Below, piece by piece: positions 24,876-31,050 of a stretch of 64,000 nucleotides of DNA. Every line of letters starts with the position of its first letter. Position 1 is the first letter of the stretch. Source of the stretch: Lachnospiraceae bacterium (GTDB taxonomy: Bacteria > Bacillota > Clostridia > Lachnospirales > Lachnospiraceae). The notes below the pieces were generated by a model. It saw only the letters and a list, made by a program, of their open reading frames with translations, had not been told where the DNA came from and did no database searches. Both the position numbers and the translations under genes were made by a program. The stretch covers positions 124,001-188,000 of the forward strand of contig JAQXVO010000030.1 in assembly GCA_029224965.1 (NCBI GenBank), read 5' to 3'.

Positions 24876-25811
24876 TTACTTTTCAAGTACGTTTAGCATA
24901 TTGATTCCAGTCAGCTCTTTGATTTTTGCAGTCAGCTCATTGAGCTGCTCGGACCGGTATGAGTCGAGGAAATCAAGGCATTGTATTTCCATTTCTGTAG
25001 ATATTTTGTTCAGTCGGACCAAAAGTTCTTCTGCTTCCGGCTTTGCACATGTGCCGTAATACATTTTGTCTTGCTTTGCCTCAGACGGGATTAGATCGTA
25101 GGCAAAAAAGGCGATTGCCTCACCGATGGATTTCGGGTTTACCATGGATCCGGATCTGTCATATACAAGTATGGTTTCTGGAAATGCCAATTTAAGCATC
25201 CTTACACGGTCGAGACGATGGAGGAGTGGTGGAAGATCGCCTTTGTTTCTGACCAGAATAGAGATATCAGGAACAGGATATTCTTCTATTACCGAAAATC
25301 CTTTTGCTGTCAAACTGTGTTTTCCTGTATCTCTCAGAGGATCATAGGAAAACTCATATGCCCATTTCTGATCGGAATCTGATCCAATTAGCCAGTCGGT
25401 TGATACTTTCATTTCACGGTATTCATAGTCGCAATATGAGGCTTTTAGGAGACGTCCTGGGCCTGTCTGGGATCGCTTGATCCGTTTTTCCAGCCTCTGG
25501 TCAAATGTTTTAGATTCGGCTCGTCCATAAAGCATCACAAATTCTTGTTCGGAATATCGGTATCTTTTCGCCGGATGACCTTTTACTTTTTCTTCCTTTT
25601 CAAACATGAAGTAATACTTCCGGTCTTTCTTGCTCCACTCGTTACCGTTTTGGAGCAGGAGAGCAGTATCTGTTACTTCCACCTTGTCCTGTGGTATTTT
25701 CATGACGTAGCCCGAAAGCTCTGGCGTGTTTGCCGGAGCCTCAATGACGAATACCGGAATGTATCCGCCTTCTTGTCTCTTCAGGTATGTGATCGGGATT
25801 CTTGCACTCAT
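24876..25811 (-). CDS. Hypothetical 311-residue protein
   Basis: It starts after AAGGAGAAATGC-ATG. The sequence is soluble alpha/beta without repeats, with segments GGYIPVFVIEAPANTPELSG near the start, a basic stretch (RLEKRIKRSQTGPGRLLKAS) near residues 105-125, ETILVYDRSGSMVNPKSIGE near 210-235, and a helical C-terminus. No catalytic motif or family is recognised. It has no palindrome, unlike its upstream neighbours. It lies 58 bases downstream of the zinc-ribbon gene in the parAB region. Confidence 0.55.
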   Translation of the reverse strand: MSARIPITYLKRQEGGYIPVFVIEAPANTPELSGYVMKIPQDKVEVTDTALLLQNGNEWSKKDRKYYFMFEKEEKVKGHPAKRYRYSEQEFVMLYGRAESKTFDQRLEKRIKRSQTGPGRLLKASYCDYEYREMKVSTDWLIGSDSDQKWAYEFSYDPLRDTGKHSLTAKGFSVIEEYPVPDISILVRNKGDLPPLLHRLDRVRMLKLAFPETILVYDRSGSMVNPKSIGEAIAFFAYDLIPSEAKQDKMYYGTCAKPEAEELLVRLNKISTEMEIQCLDFLDSYRSEQLNELTAKIKELTGINMLNVLEK

Positions 25812-25869
25812 GCATTTCTCCTTACGGTGTATAAAGTATTACTTTGTATCACTTGTTTTTTTTCGGTTC

Positions 25870-26061
25870 TTAAAGTCTTTTCCCACAACGTCCGCAGATT
25901 TTTGCTTTGGAATCGAAAAGCATGAGCTTTGCCCCACAATAAGGACAGGTTGTAACTTCCAATTCAATGCTGTCTTCTGAATCATTGTTGTCTTTTCTTT
26001 TTGTGTCAGAATCTGACACAAAATGTCTAGTCCATCTATGTTTCGCTTTGATCATACCCAT
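25870..26061 (-). CDS. Small zinc-ribbon protein with a palindrome-encoded linker
   Basis: The 63-residue protein has a basic N-terminus (MGMIKAKHRWTRH), a VSDSDT motif at residue 15, an acidic patch, then a zinc ribbon CPYCGAKL...CGRCGKRL with four cysteines at about 40, 43, 57 and 60. It overlaps the 3' end of parB by 26 bases. ParB itself ends in a similar CPFC...CGYC ribbon, so the two may share an ancestor or a partner. Two ATGs (codons 1 and 3) are possible starts. Confidence 0.6.
   Translation of the reverse strand: MGMIKAKHRWTRHFVSDSDTKRKDNNDSEDSIELEVTTCPYCGAKLMLFDSKAKICGRCGKRL
26002..26020. repeat. Single perfect palindrome in the zinc-ribbon gene
   Basis: TGTGTCAGAATCTGACACA encodes VSDSDT at residue 15, between the basic start and the zinc ribbon. 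It lies 289 bp from the next pair inside parB. Confidence 0.95.
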
Positions 26062-27070
26062 ACTTCCTCTCTACTCCTCCTTCTTCCAAGATCCATAAAA
26101 CTTCATGTCCGCAATATCCGCAAAAATTGAAGCCGGATTCGAAAATCAGCCTCCTTTTGCAGAATGGACAGATACCAATGTGAACTGCTTCCTGGAGAGT
26201 CTCTTCCTGTGGATTAATGATTTTATTTTTGTTCTGATCCAACTGCTTTGGCTTGGTTTTCTCTTTCTTATAACCGGAAAAATTGAAAGTTCCGGGTTCA
26301 GATTCTTCTGTGTCAGAATCTGACACAGGATTCTCCTGCTCCGGTTTTGTGTCAGATTCTGACACAGAAATTGTTTTCTTAACGGCTTTCTTTATCTCTT
26401 TTGCAGAAGTAATGCCTTCCTTCAGCACTTCTTCCTGGTTCTCTTTCGGAAGCTTGGAAAGCTGATAGGCAGCTTCTTTGGTAAGGTTTCCTTCCTTATA
26501 CTGCTCCATCCCGGCAGTACCAAGGCGGTTACTGATAGCCTGGTGGACCTTTACGGTAGTCGGTGTCAGATGCAGCTCCTCAGCGATCATCTGAACCGTC
26601 CGTTTTCCCTTCGGTCGATGAAAGGTATCCGGATAGGCATCCAGTAGATGCTTCATGCCTTCAATTTCTTTTGTAATCTCATAAGGCGTTTTCTGATCGT
26701 AGGAATTGGTCGAATACACGGCAAACTCCGCACGAACATTGTCAAGGTCCATCACACAGCAGGGAATCATCGAAAAGGATTCTTCCTGCAATTCCTCTAC
26801 AAGATATTTGCAGGCCCGATATCGCTTATGTCCGGACAGAATTTCGAAGGTATCAGAGTTTTTCTTTCGTACAATCAAAGGCTCCCAGACACGGCCATCC
26901 AGAAGAATGATGTTCGCCAGACGATGTACGCTTTCCGGTGTCAGTTCCCGGTACTGATAGGTACTTTCTTCCAACTGGCGATAGTCGATATTTCGAATAT
27001 GGAGAGAAGGATTCGCTGATTTCGTCTGCTCGGAAGAAGCCAGTTTCTGTCTTGAAAGTAAATTACCCAT
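26036..27070 (-). CDS. parB: ParB partition protein with C-terminal zinc ribbon
   Basis: The ParB N-terminal CTPase/nuclease-fold domain of this 344-residue protein occupies about 25-120: RELTPESVHRLANIILLDGR, PLIVRKK, and the hallmark GHKRYRACKYL. A helix-turn-helix region follows (TVQMIAEELHLTPTTVKVHQ, about 155-180). A linker at 230-275 carries two palindrome-encoded motifs (VSESDT at 236, VSDSDT at 249). The C-terminus (about 300-335) is a zinc ribbon, CPFCKRR...CGYCGHE, unusual where canonical ParB proteins have a dimerisation domain. It begins 4 bases after parA. It should bind centromere sites and work with ParA to segregate the element. Its DNA target is not obvious unless it is the palindrome inside its own gene. 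Confidence 0.88.
   Translation of the reverse strand: MGNLLSRQKLASSEQTKSANPSLHIRNIDYRQLEESTYQYRELTPESVHRLANIILLDGRVWEPLIVRKKNSDTFEILSGHKRYRACKYLVEELQEESFSMIPCCVMDLDNVRAEFAVYSTNSYDQKTPYEITKEIEGMKHLLDAYPDTFHRPKGKRTVQMIAEELHLTPTTVKVHQAISNRLGTAGMEQYKEGNLTKEAAYQLSKLPKENQEEVLKEGITSAKEIKKAVKKTISVSESDTKPEQENPVSDSDTEESEPGTFNFSGYKKEKTKPKQLDQNKNKIINPQEETLQEAVHIGICPFCKRRLIFESGFNFCGYCGHEVLWILEEGGVERKYGYDQSET
26309..26366. repeat. Two perfect palindromes inside parB, 39-bp spacing
   Basis: Copies at 26309-26327 (centre A, VSDSDT) and 26348-26366 (centre T, VSESDT) with a KPEQENP spacer, in the linker between the DNA-binding and zinc-ribbon parts of ParB. Confidence 0.95.
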
Positions 27071-27074
27071 ATCA

Positions 27075-27833
27075 TTAATCCTCGCTTTCTTCCAGTTTTG
27101 CCAATACTTCCTGCGTCAGTTCTTCGAAGTCTTTTGTCACATCCGAAGTCCTCCGATGCATAAAGAGTGGCTTGAATACCGATAAGCTGCTCCGTACTTT
27201 TGCCGTATCCCGGATATAGATATCGGAAACCGGGTAATCATGATGGTTGAGCAGGTTGTCAAGAGCTATGGACTGATCTCTCGTATCCGAAAGTCGGTTA
27301 ATAAAGGCAAACCAGTTCGTCTTTTTCCCGGACAGATCTTCCAGATGATCCAGGGTAGACATGACCAGGTTCAGATTAGCAATCGAGAAGCCATCCAAAA
27401 GGATTGGAACGATAAGAAGATCGCTGGCAACAATCGCATTCTGACTGGAAGAACGATCATCCGGGTGGGTATCAATGATGCAGTAATCGTAAGTTTCATT
27501 GACCGGGAGAAGCATCTTCTGTAAGCCATCCAGCATAGGGAATACCGTATGCCGATTCGATCCCCGAACGTAAGAAACGTTTAGAAACCTTTCCGAAACG
27601 TAGATTCCACGCTTTACAGATTCTGCATGAGTATCTGCTAATTCTGAAATATCGGGGTACGCACACTTTTTCTTCCGAAGCTCCGGTTCGAAGAAATAAG
27701 TCAGATTTGCCTGGGTATCGAGGTCAATGAATAGAACCTTTTTTCCTTCCTTCGCCAGTTCTGCTCCGAGGTTGAAAGCTGTCGTTGTCTTTCCTACCCC
27801 GCCTTTTAAGTTCCATACGGTAATTGTTTTCAT
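27075..27833 (-). CDS. parA: ParA-type partition ATPase
   Basis: The start is placed at the ATG at 27833 (MKTITVWNLKGGVGKTTTAF), preceded by AAAGGTGG; an earlier in-frame ATG has no good site. The 252-residue protein has the deviant Walker A motif KGGVGKTTT at about 10-18, a Walker A' segment FIDLDTQANLTYF at about 37-49, and a Walker B-like YCIIDTHPD near 105-115. There is no N-terminal DNA-binding extension, so it is a small (type Ib/soj-like) ParA. It would move ParB-bound element copies over the nucleoid. It lies 4 bases upstream of parB. Confidence 0.92.
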   Translation of the reverse strand: MKTITVWNLKGGVGKTTTAFNLGAELAKEGKKVLFIDLDTQANLTYFFEPELRKKKCAYPDISELADTHAESVKRGIYVSERFLNVSYVRGSNRHTVFPMLDGLQKMLLPVNETYDYCIIDTHPDDRSSSQNAIVASDLLIVPILLDGFSIANLNLVMSTLDHLEDLSGKKTNWFAFINRLSDTRDQSIALDNLLNHHDYPVSDIYIRDTAKVRSSLSVFKPLFMHRRTSDVTKDFEELTQEVLAKLEESED

Positions 27834-27900
27834 GGTTTTCCACCTTTCTCTATTTCCTAAGTACAGAATCGAGGTCCATCTCAAATTCCGTACACGCTAC

Positions 27901-28482
27901 CTAATTTGTTGCATCTGTATTTTTTAAGAAAAACTTCTGAGCCTTCTTCAAACTCATCGGAGAAATCTGTAATAATTGAAGGGTCGTAAAATCACTAATA
28001 AAAATGCTATTTATGGCATTCAGCATCGTTTTTCTGATCTTATATGCACGGTTCATCTGAATACCTTTTTGCAAAATCAATACTCTTGGATTCCTTCCTT
28101 GTTTTTCTGCTTTCAATAAGATTTCAAAAATCTCTTTTTCCCGGCAGTTTGAGATCAAGTCATACGATATCTTAAGTCGATTCAGCTGGTCTTTCCGTGC
28201 TTTCCAAACCGTAACCTGCTCATTGATATCATGTATTTCCTCATCCTTAATTCTGGATATCGAGCTGAGTACGGAAGAAAGATCTGATCCACCGGACGTT
28301 TGCACCCGGACACCAAGTTCCAGGTTTTGCGGATGGAGGGATGCCTGCCGTATCTTTTCGTCAGATTCTTTCTGGAGGGAAATGATCATGTCATACAGAT
28401 GCTTGATGGAGTGATTAATATTGGATAATTCCTCTTCGTAATGGGCGAGAAGATAAAATAAGTCATTATTCTCTACATCCAT
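27901..28482 (-). CDS. Hypothetical coiled-coil protein upstream of parA
   Basis: Of two possible ATGs, the one at 28482 has a purine-rich site (GGGAAGGGGG) at proper distance, giving 193 residues. The N-terminal half (about 10-115) is a charged coiled coil (YEEELSNINHSIKHLYDMI and IKDEEIHDINEQVTVWKARK). The C-terminal half looks helical and basic, with SMLN-like and TTLQLLQISPMSLKKAQKFF segments that could be a sigma-region-4-like helix-turn-helix. No family is recognised with certainty. It ends about 67 bases before parA and may belong to the same maintenance operon. Confidence 0.55.
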   Translation of the reverse strand: MDVENNDLFYLLAHYEEELSNINHSIKHLYDMIISLQKESDEKIRQASLHPQNLELGVRVQTSGGSDLSSVLSSISRIKDEEIHDINEQVTVWKARKDQLNRLKISYDLISNCREKEIFEILLKAEKQGRNPRVLILQKGIQMNRAYKIRKTMLNAINSIFISDFTTLQLLQISPMSLKKAQKFFLKNTDATN

Positions 28483-28511
28483 CCTTTCCCCCTTCCCACA
28501 ATTCATATCCT

Positions 28512-28703
28512 TTATCTCAGCTTGTTCCGCTCGGCTTGTATGGCGGAATACGTATCAAACGAATCTCCAGTCACCCCTTTTTGGATTTCCCGATAGATCG
28601 TTGCAATATGGAAGCCTGTTTTTTCTGCAATTTCCTTGGGAGTACATCCTTCATGAATGTATTCTTCGATTTGTTTCCGATCTTTAAACCTTAAATGTCT
28701 CAA
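28512..28703 (-). CDS. Small helix-turn-helix protein
   Basis: The 63-residue protein consists mainly of a helix-turn-helix: RKQIEEYIHEGCTPKEIAEK, then TGFHIATIYREIQKG, like the N-terminal domain of IS30-type transposases and resolvase-type HTH_38. It begins at a TTG preceded by AAAGAGG and overlaps the previous gene's end by 20 bases. It may regulate the element's maintenance genes. A role with the 19-bp palindrome is possible but unsupported. Confidence 0.6.
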   Translation of the reverse strand: MRHLRFKDRKQIEEYIHEGCTPKEIAEKTGFHIATIYREIQKGVTGDSFDTYSAIQAERNKLR

Positions 28704-28940
28704 AAGAAACCTCTTTCAATTCTTTCTCATAATGACCATGACCGATACGTTCAACATCCTTCTCGAAGTCTTCCTGTTTATATCTTCGGTACTTTTTGGA
28801 TAGCAGCTTTCGACGGCATTCGTAATACTCCGCAGGCCGAACATATCCGGCTTTTTTATCCGACTCTTTGATAGACTGTACTGTCATGAGTGCGTATTTA
28901 TCGGCTACCTTGTATGTCTTCTTTTTCTTTTGAAAAACAT
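28684..28940 (-). pseudogene. Small basic protein gene with an apparent 1-base frameshift near its start
   Basis: An ATG at 28940 has an ideal AGGAGG site, but its frame stops after 11 codons (MFFKRKRRHTR). The next frame is open and reads KKKKTYKVADKYALMTVQSI through YRRYKQEDFEKD to the stop at 28684. Adding one T to the sense T5 tract (plus-strand A at 28933-28937) joins them into one protein of about 85 residues beginning MFFQKKKKTYK. A longer ATG further upstream in this frame would overlap the previous gene by 167 bases and lacks a site. This is the second poly-T shortfall in the element. Function unknown. Confidence 0.5.
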
Positions 28941-28957
28941 GGTTTGACCTCCTATGT

Positions 28958-29581
28958 TCATTGATTAAATGCTCGATTAAGATCATCGCCATAAACAAAA
29001 TCGATGAATTCTTCATCGTCCATGACATCAGCGTTTTCAACTTCAAGACTGTCCAGGTCATGCCACGGACTGATTGTAAAAACGCATTTTGCATTTCCGT
29101 TCCAAGCGGATTCTGGTTCATCATCTATGCTGACAGATGATCTATTCAAGAGTTCACCAGAATCGTTGATGTACCATTTGATGTACTCCTCAGACAAATT
29201 ATGGTTAAGATAGTCTTCCAATAACCTCATCTGAATCAGATCTTCTCGGATTTTTGAAATATAATAATCATTGGGGAATTTCGAAAATTCCCAAATGTCA
29301 CCACCAGAAATCCATTCACCATCTTCGTCGTAGTCGTTCTCTTCAATCATATATTCCGTTACGAGATAATAAGTTCCAGCAGACCCGGACTCTTTACTGA
29401 TACTTGCAACGTAATTTTCAAGCTCCGTCTTTGCTTTTTCTAAGGTGTCGAATGATTTCAGTATTTTCTTATCAATATTAGTATGAGATTCATAGATTTC
29501 CGGGCTTTCGGTACAGCCCGGTACAATCGCACTTTTATTTTTTATCTCTTCTGTATGCTCGACTATTTCAAATTTCTTCAT
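28958..29581 (-). CDS. Hypothetical acidic 207-residue protein
   Basis: It starts after GGAAGGTAGCAGGA-ATG. The protein is strongly acidic, with segments YYLVTEYMIEENDYDEDGEW, SEEYIKWYIND and an Asp/Glu-rich C-terminus (DVMDDEEFIDFVYGDD). There is no membrane helix and no recognised domain. High acidity is shared with DNA-mimic antirestriction proteins of mobile elements, but nothing here is diagnostic. It is the second-largest gene of the upstream small-gene cluster. Confidence 0.55.
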   Translation of the reverse strand: MKKFEIVEHTEEIKNKSAIVPGCTESPEIYESHTNIDKKILKSFDTLEKAKTELENYVASISKESGSAGTYYLVTEYMIEENDYDEDGEWISGGDIWEFSKFPNDYYISKIREDLIQMRLLEDYLNHNLSEEYIKWYINDSGELLNRSSVSIDDEPESAWNGNAKCVFTISPWHDLDSLEVENADVMDDEEFIDFVYGDDLNRAFNQ

Positions 29582-29619
29582 TCCTGCTACCTTCCGAAAA
29601 ACGATTAAAACGGTAACGT

Positions 29620-29922
29620 TTAGAAAGTACAGATTTCATCTTTTTCGTTGATGTATCGATCTCCAAATTGATGTGCAACATCTACGCCGCTAAAGACGAT
29701 CTGCAAGGGATGCAGCCCTGCTTTTTTCTTGCCTTCTGTGAAGTCTGCATATTTACGGCGAGTACCGAAGTTATCATTTTCGACAATGATATCTCCACGC
29801 TCGTCTCCAAAATTGATGATTACAGCCTTGACATGCCGGTTAACGTCCATATGGTTTTCAGTGATACCAAAGACCGATTTGTAAATATTAGTTGAAATGT
29901 CTGCTTTCACGATCTGATCCAT
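29620..29922 (-). CDS. Hypothetical 100-residue protein
   Basis: The beta-rich protein contains KAVIINFGDERGDIIVENDN and LHPLQIVFSGVDVAHQFGDR. There are no cysteines in pairs and no membrane helix. It lies 4 bases downstream of the 64-residue gene and 38 bases upstream of the 207-residue gene. No family is recognised. Confidence 0.5.
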   Translation of the reverse strand: MDQIVKADISTNIYKSVFGITENHMDVNRHVKAVIINFGDERGDIIVENDNFGTRRKYADFTEGKKKAGLHPLQIVFSGVDVAHQFGDRYINEKDEICTF

Positions 29923-29926
29923 CCCT

Positions 29927-30121
29927 TCATTTTAAAGTCCAGTTATCACGTCGAAATGCCGCTACAGTCGGTGTTTCCTGGCTCCACCCTTCTTTTGTAG
30001 ATCTATACGGAAATGCCGGTACATAATCACCGTTATAGTCTTTCTTTATGCCACGTGTGATCTTTCCATCTTTTACGAACACATCAAAGCCTTTGACTAT
30101 ATGCCAACCATCTTTTACCAT
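29927..30121 (-). CDS. Hypothetical 64-residue protein
   Basis: The short beta-rich product (GWHIVKGFDVFVKDGKITRG, then YVPAFPYRSTKEGWSQETPT) has an AGAGG site 10 bases before its ATG. It is preceded by a partial copy of the CTCGCAACACTATTTT leader sequence also found before the 30239-30544 gene. This type of short protein recurs on Clostridia elements, but its function is unknown. Confidence 0.5.
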   Translation of the reverse strand: MVKDGWHIVKGFDVFVKDGKITRGIKKDYNGDYVPAFPYRSTKEGWSQETPTVAAFRRDNWTLK

Positions 30122-30146
30122 GTTTCGTTAACCTCTAAATCTAAAT

Positions 30147-30164
30147 AAAATAGTGTTGCGAGAT
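30147..30164. repeat. 18-bp direct repeat, first copy (second at 30567-30584)
   Basis: AAAATAGTGTTGCGAGAT occurs here and again 420 bp away at 30567-30584, where it forms the left arm of a perfect hairpin. On the minus strand both copies lie shortly before a gene start, as TCTCGCAACACTATTTT. This could be a shared regulatory leader or the scar of a duplication around the gene at 30239-30544. Confidence 0.75.
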
Positions 30165-30202
30165 CATCCTGCTTTTTCATGGCAATAGCCTCACTCATGG
30201 CA

Positions 30203-30232
30203 GCCAATGGAGAGAATGATCCCTCCATTGGC
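30203..30232. repeat. Inverted repeat after the 101-residue gene
   Basis: GCCAATGGAG (30203-30212) and CTCCATTGGC (30223-30232) form a perfect 10-bp stem with a 10-base loop, just downstream of the stop codon of the gene at 30239-30544. There is no T tract, so terminator function is uncertain. Confidence 0.5.
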
Positions 30233-30238
30233 ATTGCT

Positions 30239-30544
30239 TTACTCTTCGACTTCACCAAAAATACTTTCGTAGTCGTCAGCGGTCAGATGATTCTCTGCCC
30301 ATTCCTTTGCTTCATCCTCGGAAATGGGAATGATCTTCTCACCACCGCAGTATGCGTCGCCGTCGCTTTCTGCATACTGTGTCATGGCACCGCCCTCGCC
30401 GTGAATGAAAAATTCTCCGGTTCTTTTCCGGTACAGTCTTTCTTCAGCATACTGGAAATCGCCACAGCCATATCCGTTTTCCCAGTAGCCGACACAATTC
30501 GCTGTTTCCGTGTTGTACATCTTCCCGTTAATAATCTTTTTCAT
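30239..30544 (-). CDS. Hypothetical acidic protein
   Basis: The ATG at 30544 is preceded by AAAGGTGG at ideal spacing, the same site used by parA; an upstream in-frame GTG is less likely. The 101-residue protein contains NGKMYNTETANCVGYWEN, RKRTGEFFIHGEGGAMTQYA and an acidic end (SEDEAKEWAENHLTADDYES). The RTGEFFxHGEGGAxTxYA-type stretch is familiar from many uncharacterised Firmicute plasmid and ICE proteins, but I know of no assigned function. It is preceded immediately by a strong hairpin. Confidence 0.6.
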   Translation of the reverse strand: MKKIINGKMYNTETANCVGYWENGYGCGDFQYAEERLYRKRTGEFFIHGEGGAMTQYAESDGDAYCGGEKIIPISEDEAKEWAENHLTADDYESIFGEVEE

Positions 30545-30563
30545 GGCTACCACCTTTCTTTGT

Positions 30564-30605
30564 AAAAAAATAGTGTTGCGAGATTGTCTCGCAACACTAT
30601 TTTTT
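30564..30605. terminator. Perfect hairpin terminator with T tracts on both sides
   Basis: AATAGTGTTGCGAGA and TCTCGCAACACTATT pair over at least 15 bp (about 19 with the flanking A/T) around a three-base TTG loop, with T-rich tracts in both directions. On the minus strand it ends the small gene at 30678-30941 and sits only 20 bases before the start codon of the next gene, so it could also act as an attenuator. Confidence 0.85.
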
Positions 30606-30614
30606 AGGGGGAAA

Positions 30615-30653
30615 GAATTGCGAGTGGAGATCTAATATCTCCTTTCGCAATTC
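30615..30653. repeat. Second large inverted repeat next to the terminator
   Basis: GAATTGCGA (30615-30623) pairs with TCGCAATTC (30645-30653), and inside it GGAGAT pairs with ATCTCC around a CTAAT loop. It shares TTGCGAG with the neighbouring hairpin. Paired structured repeats near an element end can be processing sites or transfer origins, but no nic site is recognisable. Confidence 0.55.
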
Positions 30654-30677
30654 ATTTTAAAACACACCCGTTTTTCC

Positions 30678-30941
30678 CTATTCAATCAATATTTTCTTAT
30701 AATCTTTGTTTTGATCATAAGGCATGGTTTTCAAAGAATCATCAGATGGGATAGTGACATATTTCTCATCGACATTTTCCAAAGGACGCTCTTCCCTTTC
30801 TTCCTGTACGCTTTCTTTTGTCGTATCTTGCTTTGATGGAGATTTTGTATTTTTCTTCCATAACAGTCCAAGACATGATACGAATAAAATAAGTAAGAGT
30901 AAAAAAAACAAGACAATCCTTTTTCGCTTCTTTATACTCAT
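30678..30941 (-). CDS. Small membrane-anchored protein at the element edge
   Basis: The 87-residue product has a basic start (MSIKKRKR), one membrane helix with a cysteine (about 9-27, LFVSCLG), a Lys/Glu-rich linker and a short C-terminal segment (MPYDQNKDYKKILIE). The Cys near the end of the helix could be a lipoprotein site but the motif is poor. It is AT-rich like the element and unlike rho, so it is placed in the element. Function unknown. Confidence 0.5.
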   Translation of the reverse strand: MSIKKRKRIVLFFLLLLILFVSCLGLLWKKNTKSPSKQDTTKESVQEEREERPLENVDEKYVTIPSDDSLKTMPYDQNKDYKKILIE

Positions 30942-31050
30942 ATAAGCTCTCCTAATTGATATGGCTTGTAGCTTACCCTATAAGTCATCATAGAAGTATA
31001 TTGAACATCATTCAAGTATAACTACAACTCCTTCTGTAATTATTCCGGTC

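Larger units (their letters stand above)
1..31045. mobile_element. Part of an ICE or integrated plasmid (RepA_N/ParAB/type IV secretion type)
   Basis: The block contains a RepA_N replication initiator with iterons, ParA and ParB, a giant RadC/methylase/SNF2-like helicase protein, and PrgI, VirB6-like and Maff2-like conjugation proteins. All supported genes are on one strand and the base composition is visibly more AT-rich than the rho-side DNA. This combination is characteristic of Tn1549-like ICEs and their plasmid relatives. The left part (rest of the transfer genes, relaxase, integrase) lies outside the window. The right edge is inferred to fall between the small gene ending at 30941 and the rho stop codon at 31051. 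No attachment site could be proven because only one end is visible. Confidence 0.78.
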
